A stretch of 64,000 nucleotides of DNA, taken from positions 1 through 64,000 of the forward strand of contig NZ_JANWTC010000004.1 in NCBI RefSeq assembly GCF_024919295.1, in the 5' to 3' direction. Within the stretch, counting starts at the first letter, position 1; each line of letters starts with the position of its first letter. Both the position numbers and the translations under genes were made by a program. The stretch is from Corynebacterium lemuris. Its GTDB lineage: Bacteria; Actinomycetota; Actinomycetes; Mycobacteriales; Mycobacteriaceae. The notes beneath the pieces are model-generated. The model ran no database searches. It was not told the DNA's origin and worked only from the letters and a program-made list of their open reading frames with translations. Positions 1 through 8,053 of this stretch are shown here, in pieces.

Positions 1-41
1 GCACCCGGGAGGGTGTGGGAGAGTAGGTTACCGCCGACGCT
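1..41 (+). rRNA. rrf: 5S ribosomal RNA, 3' end only
   Basis: The window opens inside a 5S rRNA. The segment with GGGAGGGTGTGGGAGAGTAG followed by GTTACCGCCGACGC matches the conserved 3' third of actinobacterial 5S rRNA (loop E and helix I strand). The 5' part lies before the window. The end is placed around base 41, just before an A/T-rich linker and a strong terminator, so this is the distal end of an rRNA operon transcribed rightward. The exact 3' end could differ by a few bases. Confidence 0.9.
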
Positions 42-64
42 AAAATTTAACAGAGGAATGAAAG

Positions 65-112
65 GCGCGGCCTGTCGAGTTGAGAGTCTTCTCCTCGACA
101 GGCCGCGCTTTT
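65..112 (+). terminator. rRNA operon intrinsic terminator
   Basis: A perfect 15-bp inverted repeat (65-79 with 94-108, loop of 14 nt) is followed at once by TTTT. It sits about 25 bp after the 5S rRNA end, which is the classic position and form of a Rho-independent terminator closing an rRNA operon. Confidence 0.93.
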
Positions 113-157
113 CGCGTATCTGCCGTCAATGCAGAGAATATGGGAGAAAATAGTCAC

Positions 158-1075
158 ATGTCCGATCGCCCGTACCGTGACCGTCAGAATGATTCCCGCG
201 GAGGACGTCCGCAGCGCCCTGGTGGCCCCCGCCGCGATGATGCGCGCGGTGACTACCGCGACCGTCGTGAAGGTAGCGGCGACCGGGACAACCGTGACCG
301 CCGTCCGGGTGGGGAGCGTCGTCACGCACAGCGGGCCGGTTCGGACCGCTCCCAGCAGGTGCGCTCGGGCCCGCAGCGTTCCGGCTTCCGTGAGGAGCGC
401 CTGAACAAGCGGCTGACGGAGCCGGATCTGCCGGATGACATCGAGATCACCGACCTGGATCCGATGGTGCTGCAGGACCTGAAGGTCCTGTCCAAGGACA
501 ATGCGGATGCCGTCGCCCGCCACATGATCATGGCAGCCACCCTCATGCAGGATGACCCGAAGCTGGCCCTGCGCCACGCCCGTGCGGCCAAGGACCGAGC
601 CGGACGTGTGGCCGTCGCCCGTGAGACCAACGGCATTGCCGCCTACCACGCCGGGGAGTGGAAGGAAGCCCTCTCCGAGCTGCGTGCGGCCCGCCGCATG
701 TCCGGCGGCCCGGGCCTCATGGCCGTCATGGCCGACTGCGAACGCGGTCTGGGCCGCCCGGAAAAGGCCGTTGAACTGGGCCGTTCCGAGGAAGCCCGTC
801 TGCTCGACAGGGAAGGTGCCGTGGAGCTCGGCATCGTCATCGCCGGGGCACGTCTGGACATGAGCCAGCCGGAGGCCGCGGTGGTCACCCTGCAGCGGCT
901 CAACCCGGACCAGAACGCCACCGGTGCGGTCAACGCCCGGTTGTTTTATGCCTACGCGGACGCCCTGGCCGCCGCCGGCCGCACCGCAGAGGCCGTGGAG
1001 TGGTTCCAGCATGCGGACAAGATCGACGAAGAGGAAATGCTCGATGCGGCCGATCGCATCGCCGAACTGTCCTGA
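158..1075 (+). CDS. Conserved hypothetical protein with disordered basic N-terminus and helical repeats
   Basis: The protein has 305 residues. The first ~85 are disordered and rich in Arg, Asp and Gly (many RDNRD/GDRD-like strings), like RNA-associated tails. The rest is Ala- and Leu-rich and predicted all-helical, with degenerate TPR-like pairs such as WKEALSELRAARR and LFYAYADALAAAGRTAEAVEW, so protein-protein binding is likely. ATG 158 was chosen because GGGAGA lies about 10 nt upstream; an ATG at 140 is the alternative. It is the first gene after the rRNA terminator and is followed after 30 bp by the HAD phosphatase gene. No enzymatic motif is visible and its function is unknown; homologous hypothetical proteins occupy this place in related corynebacteria. 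Confidence 0.85.
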   Translation: MSDRPYRDRQNDSRGGRPQRPGGPRRDDARGDYRDRREGSGDRDNRDRRPGGERRHAQRAGSDRSQQVRSGPQRSGFREERLNKRLTEPDLPDDIEITDLDPMVLQDLKVLSKDNADAVARHMIMAATLMQDDPKLALRHARAAKDRAGRVAVARETNGIAAYHAGEWKEALSELRAARRMSGGPGLMAVMADCERGLGRPEKAVELGRSEEARLLDREGAVELGIVIAGARLDMSQPEAAVVTLQRLNPDQNATGAVNARLFYAYADALAAAGRTAEAVEWFQHADKIDEEEMLDAADRIAELS

Positions 1076-1105
1076 CCCGTCGCCGCCTGACTAAGCTGGG
1101 AAACC

Positions 1106-2089
1106 ATGAGCCTTCTCGCCACCCACGATGCCCTGTTGCTTGATCTGGACGGAACCGTCTGGGAGGGGGGTCGAGCGATCCCGGGAGCGGTGGAGGCCAT
1201 CAACGCCTCCCCGGTCCCGGGTATCTACATCACCAATAACGCGATGCGTTCCCCGGCGGATGTCGCGGAGAAACTGCGGGCCATCGGCCTGCAGGCGGCG
1301 GAGCAGGACGTGGTGACCTCAGCGCAGGCCGCCATTGACCTGGCCGCCGAGCACCTGTCACCGGGGGATGCGGTCTTCGTCATCGGCACCGCCTCCTTCA
1401 GGGAACTGGCCGGCCGGGCCGGCTATGTCGTCGTCGATTCGGCGGACGACAAGCCCCGGGCGGTGCTGCAGGGCCTGGATCCGGAGGTGACCTGGGCGCA
1501 GCTCTCGGAGGCGGCGCTGGCCATCCGGGGTGGGGCCCTGTTCTTCGCCTCCAACCTGGACACCACCCTGCCCACGGAGCGGGGCCTGATGGTGGGCAAC
1601 GGCTCCATGGTCGCGGCGCTGGTCTCCGCCACGGGGGTGACCCCGACCTCAGCGGGCAAGCCCCTGCCCGCGATGATGCTCAACGCCGCACGCCGCATGG
1701 GTGCGCAGAATCCGCTGGTGGTGGGCGACCGCCTGGACACCGACATCGAGGGCGGCAACGCCGCCGGCATGCCCACCTTCCAGGTGCTCACCGGGGTCTC
1801 CGGGCACATTGCCCTGCTGGAGGCGGTCAAGGAGCAGCGCCCTACCTACATCGCGGAATCCCTCAGCGAACTGACCTCCCCGGCAACAGATCTGTGCCCC
1901 GGCCCGCAGGGTGGTTTCACCGCCCGGGTCGACGGCAACGACATCCTGCTCGAGCGCGGTACCGCTGACTCCACCTCGATCCAGGCGCTGCGCACGGTAC
2001 TCCAGGTGGCGTGGGCGCTGCCGAAACCGGCGGATCTGATCCGCCCGATGAGCGATGACGCCTACCGTGCGGTGGCGGACTGGTGGTGA
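1106..2089 (+). CDS. HAD-superfamily hydrolase, NagD-like (class IIA)
   Basis: A 327-residue phosphatase of the haloacid dehalogenase superfamily. Motif I (LLLDLDGTVWEGG) carries the nucleophilic Asp and the acid/base Asp near residue 11; motif II corresponds to YITNNAM; motif III/IV is seen in GKPLPAMM and VVGDRLDTDIEGG around residue 205, where Asp residues bind Mg2+. Length and the C2-type cap between motifs II and III fit the NagD/p-nitrophenylphosphatase group, which dephosphorylate small phosphorylated metabolites; the physiological substrate cannot be read from sequence. A -10 box TAAGCT ends 8 nt before the ATG, suggesting a leaderless transcript. The stop overlaps the start of the next small gene (GTGA), so the two are probably translationally coupled. 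Confidence 0.9.
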   Translation: MSLLATHDALLLDLDGTVWEGGRAIPGAVEAINASPVPGIYITNNAMRSPADVAEKLRAIGLQAAEQDVVTSAQAAIDLAAEHLSPGDAVFVIGTASFRELAGRAGYVVVDSADDKPRAVLQGLDPEVTWAQLSEAALAIRGGALFFASNLDTTLPTERGLMVGNGSMVAALVSATGVTPTSAGKPLPAMMLNAARRMGAQNPLVVGDRLDTDIEGGNAAGMPTFQVLTGVSGHIALLEAVKEQRPTYIAESLSELTSPATDLCPGPQGGFTARVDGNDILLERGTADSTSIQALRTVLQVAWALPKPADLIRPMSDDAYRAVADWW

Positions 2090-2217
2090 ACCCGGGGGAC
2101 GTCGAGAAGCAGGTGGCGGAGATCCTCGCGGAGACACCCGCTGGCCTGGCGGAGGAGACGGAACAACTCACCCGGGCGCACGCGGTGCTGCACCGCGCAC
2201 TGCAGGACAACGGATAG
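2086..2217 (+). CDS. Small acidic 43-residue protein between the HAD gene and tlyA
   Basis: A 43-codon frame starts with GTG at 2086, overlapping the HAD stop codon as GTGA, and ends 13 bp before tlyA. It reads as a single amphipathic helix (VEKQVAEILAET, then LTRAHAVLHRALQDNG), acidic in its first half and containing no Cys or signal sequence. Codon use is as GC3-rich as in the neighbours, and the tight packing in the operon supports real translation. Small ORFs at this position are known in other corynebacteria. The function is unknown; a helical partner of TlyA or of the phosphatase is only a guess. Confidence 0.7.
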   Translation: MNPGDVEKQVAEILAETPAGLAEETEQLTRAHAVLHRALQDNG

Positions 2218-2230
2218 ATAGGGGACAGGC

Positions 2231-3055
2231 ATGGCTGTCGCACGCAGGCGGCTGGACGCCGAACTGGTCCGCCGGAAGATCGCACGCTCCCGCGAGCAGG
2301 CGGTGGAGATGATCAAGGCGGGCCGGGTCTACGTCGGTGGTTTCCAGGCGCTGAAGCCGGCCACCGTCGTTGAACCCGAGGTGTCCATCCGGGTGGAGGA
2401 GGCCGGGGATGATGACTGGGCGTCGAGAGGTGCCCATAAACTCCTCGGCGCGCTCGAGGTCTTCGAGCCGCAGGGGCTGAGGGTCGCCGGCCGGAAGGTC
2501 CTCGATGCGGGCGCCTCGACGGGTGGTTTCACGGATGTGCTGCTGCGTCGCGACGCCGCCGAGGTTGTCGCCGTCGACGTGGGCTACGGCCAGCTGATCT
2601 GGCGGCTGCAGAATGACCCGCGCGTGCGCGTGCTCGACCGCACCAACATCCGGCACCTGACGCCGGAGATGTGCGGCGGGCCCTGCGACATGATGGTCGG
2701 CGACCTGTCCTTCATCTCCCTGCGCCTGACCCTGCCGGCGATCGCCGCCGCCCTGAGCGAGGGTGCGGACCTGCTGCCCATGGTCAAGCCCCAGTTCGAG
2801 GTGGGCAAGGACCGGCTCGGCTCCGGCGGCGTGGTGCGCAGCCCGCAGCTGCGTGCGGAGGTCACCCGCGAGGTCGCGGAATTCGCCCTCACCCTGGGGC
2901 TGAGCTGCCGTGGGGTGGTGGCCTCGCCGCTGCCGGGACCCAGTGGGAACGTAGAATATTTTCTGTGGCTGATCAAGGACGGCGGCGCATCCGCGCCCGC
3001 GCCGGAGCAGCTGGACACAATGATTGACCAGGCCGTGCAGGAGGGACCCCGTTGA
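2231..3055 (+). CDS. tlyA: TlyA family rRNA 2'-O-methyltransferase
   Basis: A 274-residue protein made of an N-terminal S4 RNA-binding domain (about residues 3-65, RRLDAELVRRKIARSREQAV) and a FtsJ/RrmJ-like SAM methyltransferase domain. The SAM-binding loop is VLDAGASTGGFTDVLL near residue 90, and the catalytic lysine region is LLPMVKPQFEVG. Members of this family in mycobacteria make 2'-O-methylcytidine in 16S and 23S rRNA, modifications needed for capreomycin sensitivity. It has a GGGACAGGC element before ATG 2231. Its end overlaps the nadK start by four bases, the same arrangement as in mycobacteria (tlyA-ppnK-recN), so it belongs to a conserved operon. Confidence 0.95.
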   Translation: MAVARRRLDAELVRRKIARSREQAVEMIKAGRVYVGGFQALKPATVVEPEVSIRVEEAGDDDWASRGAHKLLGALEVFEPQGLRVAGRKVLDAGASTGGFTDVLLRRDAAEVVAVDVGYGQLIWRLQNDPRVRVLDRTNIRHLTPEMCGGPCDMMVGDLSFISLRLTLPAIAAALSEGADLLPMVKPQFEVGKDRLGSGGVVRSPQLRAEVTREVAEFALTLGLSCRGVVASPLPGPSGNVEYFLWLIKDGGASAPAPEQLDTMIDQAVQEGPR

Positions 3056-4005
3056 GTGAGCACCTGACCGAAGAATCCGTGGCTGCGGAGCAGCGCCACA
3101 TCCTGCTCGTGCCGCACACCGGCCGCAGCAAGAACATTGACGCGGCGGAGCGTACCGCCGAACTCCTCGATTCGGCGGGCATCACCGTCCGTGTCCTCGT
3201 CCACCAGGACGGCCGCCCCCTGGAAGGCAGCCCGGTGCTCTCCCGGCTGTCGCGGGTCACGCACACCGCGGACGCCGCCGAGGGTTGCGAGCTCGTGCTC
3301 GTCCTCGGTGGTGACGGCACCTTCTTGCGCGCCGCCGACCTGGCGCATTCCGTTGACGTGCCGGTGCTCGGTATCAACCTCGGGCACGTCGGCTTCCTCG
3401 CCGAATGGGAGGTCGAGTCCCTCGATGTGGCCATCCAACGGGTCATCGACCGCAGCTACCGTGTCGAGGACCGCATGACCGTCGACGTCACCGTCCTGGA
3501 CAATGACCTCGAGGTCATCGGACGTGGCTGGGCGCTCAACGAGGTCAGCGTGGAGAACCTCAACCGCCGCGGCGTGCTCGACGCGATCCTGGAGGTTGAT
3601 GGCCGGCCGGTGTCCTCCTTCGGTTGCGACGGCGTGCTCATCTCCACGCCGACGGGTTCCACGGCCTACGCCTTCTCCGCGGGTGGGCCGGTGCTGTGGC
3701 CGGAGCTCGATGCCATCCTGGTGGTGCCGAATAACGCACACGCGCTGTTCACCAAGCCGCTGGTGGTCTCCCCGCATTCCACGGTGGCGGTGGAATCCAA
3801 CCCGGAGTCCTCACCGGCGATGGCGGTCATGGACGGTTTCCGGCCGATCCCCATGCCTCCGGGTTCGCGCGTGGAGGTCGTGCGCGGCGCGCGTCCGGTA
3901 CGGTGGGTACGTCTGGATGATTCGACCTTCACCGACCGTCTGGTGACGAAGCTGCGGCTGCCGATCTCCGGTTGGCGCGGTCCCCGGACGCAGAAAAATC
4001 CCTGA
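3052..4005 (+). CDS. nadK: NAD kinase
   Basis: ATP-dependent kinase that phosphorylates NAD to NADP, the only route to NADP. The 317-residue length is normal for corynebacteria. Diagnostic motifs are the GGDGTFLRAAD loop near residue 85 (phosphate binding and catalytic Asp), NEVSVEN near residue 163, and the glycine-rich SPTG-like motif ISTPTGSTAYAFSAGGP near residue 200. The start is the TTG at 3052, overlapping the tlyA stop; the next in-frame Met would be well inside the protein. It ends 46 bp before recN, and the promoter and SOS box in that gap separate it from recN. Confidence 0.95.
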   Translation: MSEHLTEESVAAEQRHILLVPHTGRSKNIDAAERTAELLDSAGITVRVLVHQDGRPLEGSPVLSRLSRVTHTADAAEGCELVLVLGGDGTFLRAADLAHSVDVPVLGINLGHVGFLAEWEVESLDVAIQRVIDRSYRVEDRMTVDVTVLDNDLEVIGRGWALNEVSVENLNRRGVLDAILEVDGRPVSSFGCDGVLISTPTGSTAYAFSAGGPVLWPELDAILVVPNNAHALFTKPLVVSPHSTVAVESNPESSPAMAVMDGFRPIPMPPGSRVEVVRGARPVRWVRLDDSTFTDRLVTKLRLPISGWRGPRTQKNP

Positions 4006-4021
4006 GTCCCAATACCGGGAG

Positions 4022-4044
4022 TAGTACACGTGTTCGCGTAGGGT
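4022..4044 (+). promoter_or_regulatory. LexA-type SOS box and -10 element of recN
   Basis: TAGTACACGTGTTCGC at 4022-4037 matches the corynebacterial LexA consensus TCGAAMAYRTGTTCGA at 13 of 16 positions, including the ACAC-TGTTCG core. One base downstream lies the -10 hexamer TAGGGT (4039-4044), and 7 nt after it the recN ATG. The operator therefore occupies the -10/-35 spacer, where bound LexA would block RNA polymerase. RecN is a known SOS gene in C. glutamicum. Confidence 0.8.
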
Positions 4045-4051
4045 GGGCCGC

Positions 4052-5779
4052 ATGCTTGCTGACATCGCCATCGAGAACCTCGGTGTCATCCCCGCCGCCT
4101 CCGCTGAGCTGGCCGCGGGGCTGACGGTGCTCACCGGTGAGACCGGCGCCGGAAAAACCATGGTGGTCACCGGTCTCCGGCTGCTGGCCGGCGGCCGCGC
4201 CGACGCCTCGCGGGTGCGCAACGGTGCTGGCCAGGCAGTGGTCGAGGGCCGTTTCCTCACCTCCTCAATGGCTGCGGACGCCGCCGCTCAGGTCGCCGAG
4301 CTTGTCGACGCCGCCGGGGGCACCCCCGACGAGAACGGCGAGTTCATCGCCTCCCGCACCGTCAACGCCAACGGCCGTTCCCGCGCGCACCTGGGCGGGC
4401 GTTCCGTCCCGGCGGCCACCCTCGCCGAGTTCGCCGCCCCGCTGCTGACCATCCACGGCCAGAACGACCAGCTGCGCCTCCTGGCCCCGGACCAGCAGCT
4501 GGCAGCACTCGACCGCTTCGACCCGGCGATCGGCCCGCTGCTGGAGAATTACCGGAAGGTGTGGCGGAAGTGGCGCGACCTGGAGAAGGACCTGCGCCAG
4601 CGCACCGAGTCCCGCCGGGAGCTGGCCCAGGAGATCGACCGGCTCCAGTTCGCCCTCGACGAGATCGATGCCGTCGAGCCGGAGCCGGGGGAGGACGTCG
4701 AACTGCTCACCCGCATCCGGCGTCTCCAGGACGTGGACACCCTCCGGGAGGAGGCTTCGACGGCGCTGGGCTCCATTGACGGGCCGGAGGCCTTCGGCGG
4801 CTGGTCCGAGGAGGACCCCGCCTCCACGCTGCTGGGCCGGGCCGAGGCCGCACTCAGCGGCTCCGAGGACACGCAGCTGAAGGAACTGGGGGGCCGGCTC
4901 ACGGAGATCACCGCCCAGCTCGGCGAGATCGCCGCGGAGCTCGGTGGTTTCCTGGCGGACCTGCCGGCGGATCCCGAGCAGCTGGAGGAGCTCCTCCAAC
5001 GCCAGCAGCAGCTGAAGCTGCTCACCCGCAAATACGCCCCCGACATCGACGGCGTGCTCACCTGGCGGGACAAGGCGCGCACGAGGCTGGGGAGGATCGA
5101 CATCTCCTCCGAGGCGCTCGATGAGCTGAAGAAGCAGGTCGCGTCCGCGAAGAAGACGATGACGGCCGCGGCGAAGAAGCTGAGCGCCGCCCGGCAGCAG
5201 GCCGCCGGGCACCTGGCCGACCAGGTCACCGCGGAACTGCAGGGCCTGGCCATGGCCAAGGCCCGCCTCGTTGTGGAGGTCCGTCCCGTGACCCCGGGCC
5301 GCGAGGGTGCCGACGAGGTCGAGCTCATGCTCGCACCCAACGCATCGACCCCGGCACGTCCGCTGGCCTCCTCGGCCTCCGGTGGTGAGCTCTCGCGCGT
5401 CATGCTCGCGCTCGAGGTGATCCTCTCCGCCGGCACGCAGGGAGCGACGCTGGTCTTCGACGAGGTGGACGCCGGTGTCGGTGGGCGTGCGGCCGTGGAG
5501 ATCGGTCGGCGCCTGGCCCGCCTGGCCACCCGCAACCAGGTCATCGTGGTCACCCACCTCCCGCAGGTCGCCGCCTACGCGGACACCCACCTGCACGTGG
5601 CCAAGGACGTCGGCGATGAGGCCGTGACCTCCGGGGTGCTCACCCTCGATGCGGAACAGCGGGTGGAGGAACTCGCGCGCATGCTTGCGGGCCTGGATGA
5701 CACCGACACCGGCCGGGCGCACGCCGCCGAACTGCTGGAACGGGCGGGTACCGAGCGTGGGGAGTTTCGGCGCGGCTGA
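4052..5779 (+). CDS. recN: DNA repair protein RecN
   Basis: SMC-like ATPase of recombinational double-strand break repair, 575 residues. The N-terminal half-ATPase has Walker A GETGAGKT near residue 30. It is followed by a long coiled coil (about 150-370, with EKDLRQRTESRRELAQEIDRL and KKTMTAAAKKLSAA). The C-terminal half has the ABC signature SASGGELSRVM and Walker B LVFDEVDAGVGG near residue 475, then the H-loop VVTHLPQVAA. The ATG at 4052 is preferred to the GTG at 4043 because a -10 TAGGGT sits exactly 7 nt upstream of it, so the mRNA is probably leaderless. An SOS box overlaps this promoter. The steA gene follows after 51 bp with its own promoter. Confidence 0.96.
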   Translation: MLADIAIENLGVIPAASAELAAGLTVLTGETGAGKTMVVTGLRLLAGGRADASRVRNGAGQAVVEGRFLTSSMAADAAAQVAELVDAAGGTPDENGEFIASRTVNANGRSRAHLGGRSVPAATLAEFAAPLLTIHGQNDQLRLLAPDQQLAALDRFDPAIGPLLENYRKVWRKWRDLEKDLRQRTESRRELAQEIDRLQFALDEIDAVEPEPGEDVELLTRIRRLQDVDTLREEASTALGSIDGPEAFGGWSEEDPASTLLGRAEAALSGSEDTQLKELGGRLTEITAQLGEIAAELGGFLADLPADPEQLEELLQRQQQLKLLTRKYAPDIDGVLTWRDKARTRLGRIDISSEALDELKKQVASAKKTMTAAAKKLSAARQQAAGHLADQVTAELQGLAMAKARLVVEVRPVTPGREGADEVELMLAPNASTPARPLASSASGGELSRVMLALEVILSAGTQGATLVFDEVDAGVGGRAAVEIGRRLARLATRNQVIVVTHLPQVAAYADTHLHVAKDVGDEAVTSGVLTLDAEQRVEELARMLAGLDDTDTGRAHAAELLERAGTERGEFRRG

Positions 5780-5830
5780 GCCCCGCGCGCCTTCACCATT
5801 CCGGTGGCCGTGGCCGCCACAATGGGCGCC

Positions 5831-7015
5831 ATGAGTCTGTTCTCCCGCACCGCCGACCTGCCCGGGCTGCAGGGCACCCTGCGCGACTGCACGACCGCGG
5901 GCAGGGGTTACTCCCGCCTGCGCGCCGGCGACATCGCCGTCATCAACACGCCGGACATCTCCCGCCAGGATGCGCAGCGCCTCCTCGAATCCAAACCTGC
6001 CGCCGTGCTCAACCTCTCGCAGTTCTCCACGGGTGCGGTCCCCAACTTCGGCCCCCACATGCTGCTGGACGCCGGTGTCCTGCTCGTGGAGAGTATCGGT
6101 GCGGAGGCAGGCACCGCCCTGAAGAACGGCAAGAAGGCCCGGATCACCGAGGAGGGGGAGATCCACGTCGGGGAGAAGCTGGCCGGCACCGGCCGGGTGC
6201 TCACCCCGCAGGCTGTGGAGGCCACCTTCACGGATGCCCAGCAGTCGCTGGTCGACCGCATGGAGGCCTTCTTCGGCAACACCATTCAGTTCATCCACTC
6301 CGAGGGCCCCCTGCTCATCGACGGCCTGGGTATCCCGGATACCGGCACCGAGATCCGTGACCGGAAGGTGCTCGTGGTCAGCCCGGGTGCGGAACACCGC
6401 AATGAGGTGAAGCTGCTGCGCAACTTCATCCGGGAGTACTCACCCGTGATCGTGGGCGTGGATTCCGCCGCGGACACCCTGCTGGAGCTGGGCTACAAGC
6501 CTGACCTGATCGTGGGCAACCCGGCCGGCATCGGCGCGGACACGCTGCGCAGCGGGGCGCGCGTGGTCCTGCCGGCGGACCCGGACGGCCACGCCGCCGG
6601 GCTCGAGCGGATCCAGGACCTCGGGGTCGGGGCGATGACCTTCCCGGCCGCCACCGATTCCGCCACGGATCTCGCGCTCCTGCTCGCCGACTACCACGGT
6701 GCGGAGCTGGTCGTGCTGGCCGGCAGCCCCTTCGACCTCAACGACGTCTTCGCCGATGAAGCGGGTGCGACCCCGGCGGCCCTGCTCACCCGTTCCAAGC
6801 TCGGCCCCCGTCTGGTCGACGCCAACGCCATCGCCGGGCTCTACCACGTCAGCGGCGGCCGGAGCATGGCCTGGCTGTGGGCGCTGCTGGGCGTCCTCGT
6901 CGGGCTGGCCGCGATTGTGCTGGTGGTGGGTCTGACCGGCCCGTCCTCCTTCACCGACAACCTCGTCGACACCTGGAACAGCATCGCGCTGACCTTCCAG
7001 GGCTGGTTCCGCTGA
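5831..7015 (+). CDS. steA: Cytokinetic ring protein SteA
   Basis: A 394-residue protein with a cytoplasmic domain related to thiamine-pyrophosphokinase folds (residues ~20-330, for instance DIAVINTPDISRQDAQ and VGVDSAADTLLELGYKPDLIVGNP) and a single C-terminal membrane helix (WLWALLGVLVGLAAIVLVVGL, ~345-365) with a short external tail. In C. glutamicum the steA/steB pair acts in the RipC-FtsEX cell-separation pathway, SteA localising to the division ring. ATG 5831 was chosen because the -10-like CACAAT lies 7 nt before it; GTG 5804 and ATG 5822 are in frame but less likely. steB follows 17 bp downstream, and the two are probably one operon. Confidence 0.88.
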   Translation: MSLFSRTADLPGLQGTLRDCTTAGRGYSRLRAGDIAVINTPDISRQDAQRLLESKPAAVLNLSQFSTGAVPNFGPHMLLDAGVLLVESIGAEAGTALKNGKKARITEEGEIHVGEKLAGTGRVLTPQAVEATFTDAQQSLVDRMEAFFGNTIQFIHSEGPLLIDGLGIPDTGTEIRDRKVLVVSPGAEHRNEVKLLRNFIREYSPVIVGVDSAADTLLELGYKPDLIVGNPAGIGADTLRSGARVVLPADPDGHAAGLERIQDLGVGAMTFPAATDSATDLALLLADYHGAELVVLAGSPFDLNDVFADEAGATPAALLTRSKLGPRLVDANAIAGLYHVSGGRSMAWLWALLGVLVGLAAIVLVVGLTGPSSFTDNLVDTWNSIALTFQGWFR

Positions 7016-7032
7016 GAAGGGGGTTTCAGGAC

Positions 7033-7971
7033 ATGGCACGACGTGGACAGGGCAGGGCCGGCTGGCTGGTCGGTGGACTTGGTTTCGGGGTGGCGGCGGG
7101 TGTGCTGCTGGGCACGCTGGTGCTCGCCCCCAACATGCCGGAGGGCTCAAACCTGGGCAGCGGTGCGGCCCAGCAGGAGCTGGCGGCCGCGGAGACCCGC
7201 GCCGACATCGCCGAGGCCCAGGCCGCCTCGGCGGACAGCGTCGTCGGTGAGCTGGCGGGCCCGGCGGTGGCGGGCACGCTCGCGGACCGGCCGGTCCTGC
7301 TCATCCGCACCGCGGATGCGCAGGAGGAGGATGTCACAGGTGTCCGGCTCCTGCTTGCCGAGGCCGCCGCCGTCAGCGCCGGCACCATCACCCTGGGTGA
7401 GCAGTTCCTCGCCGCGGAGGGTGCGGACCAGCTGAAGTCCATCGTGGCGAACACACTGCCCGCGGGGGCGCAGCTCTCGGAGGAGCGGCTGGACCCGGGG
7501 CTGCACGCCGGTGAGGCGCTCGGTTCCGCACTGCTGCTTGATCCGGGGACGGGCGAGGAGCAGGCCACCTCGGAGGAGCGCGGTCTGCTGCTGCGTTCCC
7601 TGCGGGAGGCCGGCTTCCTCGATTACGAGGACGGCACCATCCTGCCGGCGCAGGTCATCGTGGTGGTCACCGGTGATTCAGCCGGGGGCGGTGAGGCAGC
7701 TCTGGCGGCCCGGAACCTGGCGGACTTCGTCGCCGCCCTCGACTCGCGCGGTAACGGTACCGTCCTGGCGGGACGGATCCACACCGCGGCGGAGACCGGT
7801 GCCGTGGGCCTGCTGCGGACGAACCCGGACAACGGGGTCTCCACGGTTGATTCCGTCGGCCGCGCGGTGGGCCGTATGGCCACCGTGCTGGCCGTGCGGG
7901 AGCAGCTGGCGGGGGAGACCGGATCCTACGGTTCGGCCGGTTCCGCGGAGGCGGTGAGCCCGGCCCCCTGA
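7033..7971 (+). CDS. steB: Cell separation protein SteB (copper transporter MctB-like family)
   Basis: A 312-residue protein with one N-terminal membrane segment ([23 protein letters not shown], ~9-31) and a large extracytoplasmic domain that starts with a short coiled coil ([19 protein letters not shown]). The family is annotated as copper transporter/MctB after a mycobacterial member, but in corynebacteria the steA-linked copy is SteB, which works with SteA and the hydrolase RipC in septum splitting. No copper-binding Cys or Met cluster is seen. GGGGGTTTCAGG precedes ATG 7033. pyrG follows after 82 bp with its own promoter. Confidence 0.85.
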   Translation: MARRGQGRAGWLVGGLGFGVAAGVLLGTLVLAPNMPEGSNLGSGAAQQELAAAETRADIAEAQAASADSVVGELAGPAVAGTLADRPVLLIRTADAQEEDVTGVRLLLAEAAAVSAGTITLGEQFLAAEGADQLKSIVANTLPAGAQLSEERLDPGLHAGEALGSALLLDPGTGEEQATSEERGLLLRSLREAGFLDYEDGTILPAQVIVVVTGDSAGGGEAALAARNLADFVAALDSRGNGTVLAGRIHTAAETGAVGLLRTNPDNGVSTVDSVGRAVGRMATVLAVREQLAGETGSYGSAGSAEAVSPAP

Positions 7972-8004
7972 TATCAAGGGGTTCCTATCTGTCGGTGGAC
8001 AGGT

Positions 8005-8040
8005 TATTCTGAGGTCCCGTAGTGCTCCACACCACGGACC
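8005..8040 (+). promoter_or_regulatory. pyrG promoter -10 and leader hairpin
   Basis: A -10 hexamer TATTCT (8005-8010) is followed by an imperfect hairpin with closing stem GGTCC (8013-8017) / GGACC (8036-8040) and inner pairs GTG/CAC, which would lie at the extreme 5' end of the mRNA. A GGGAG ribosome-binding site and ATG 8054 follow. No role for the hairpin is established. Confidence 0.5.
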
Positions 8041-8053
8041 CCGGGAGACCCGC

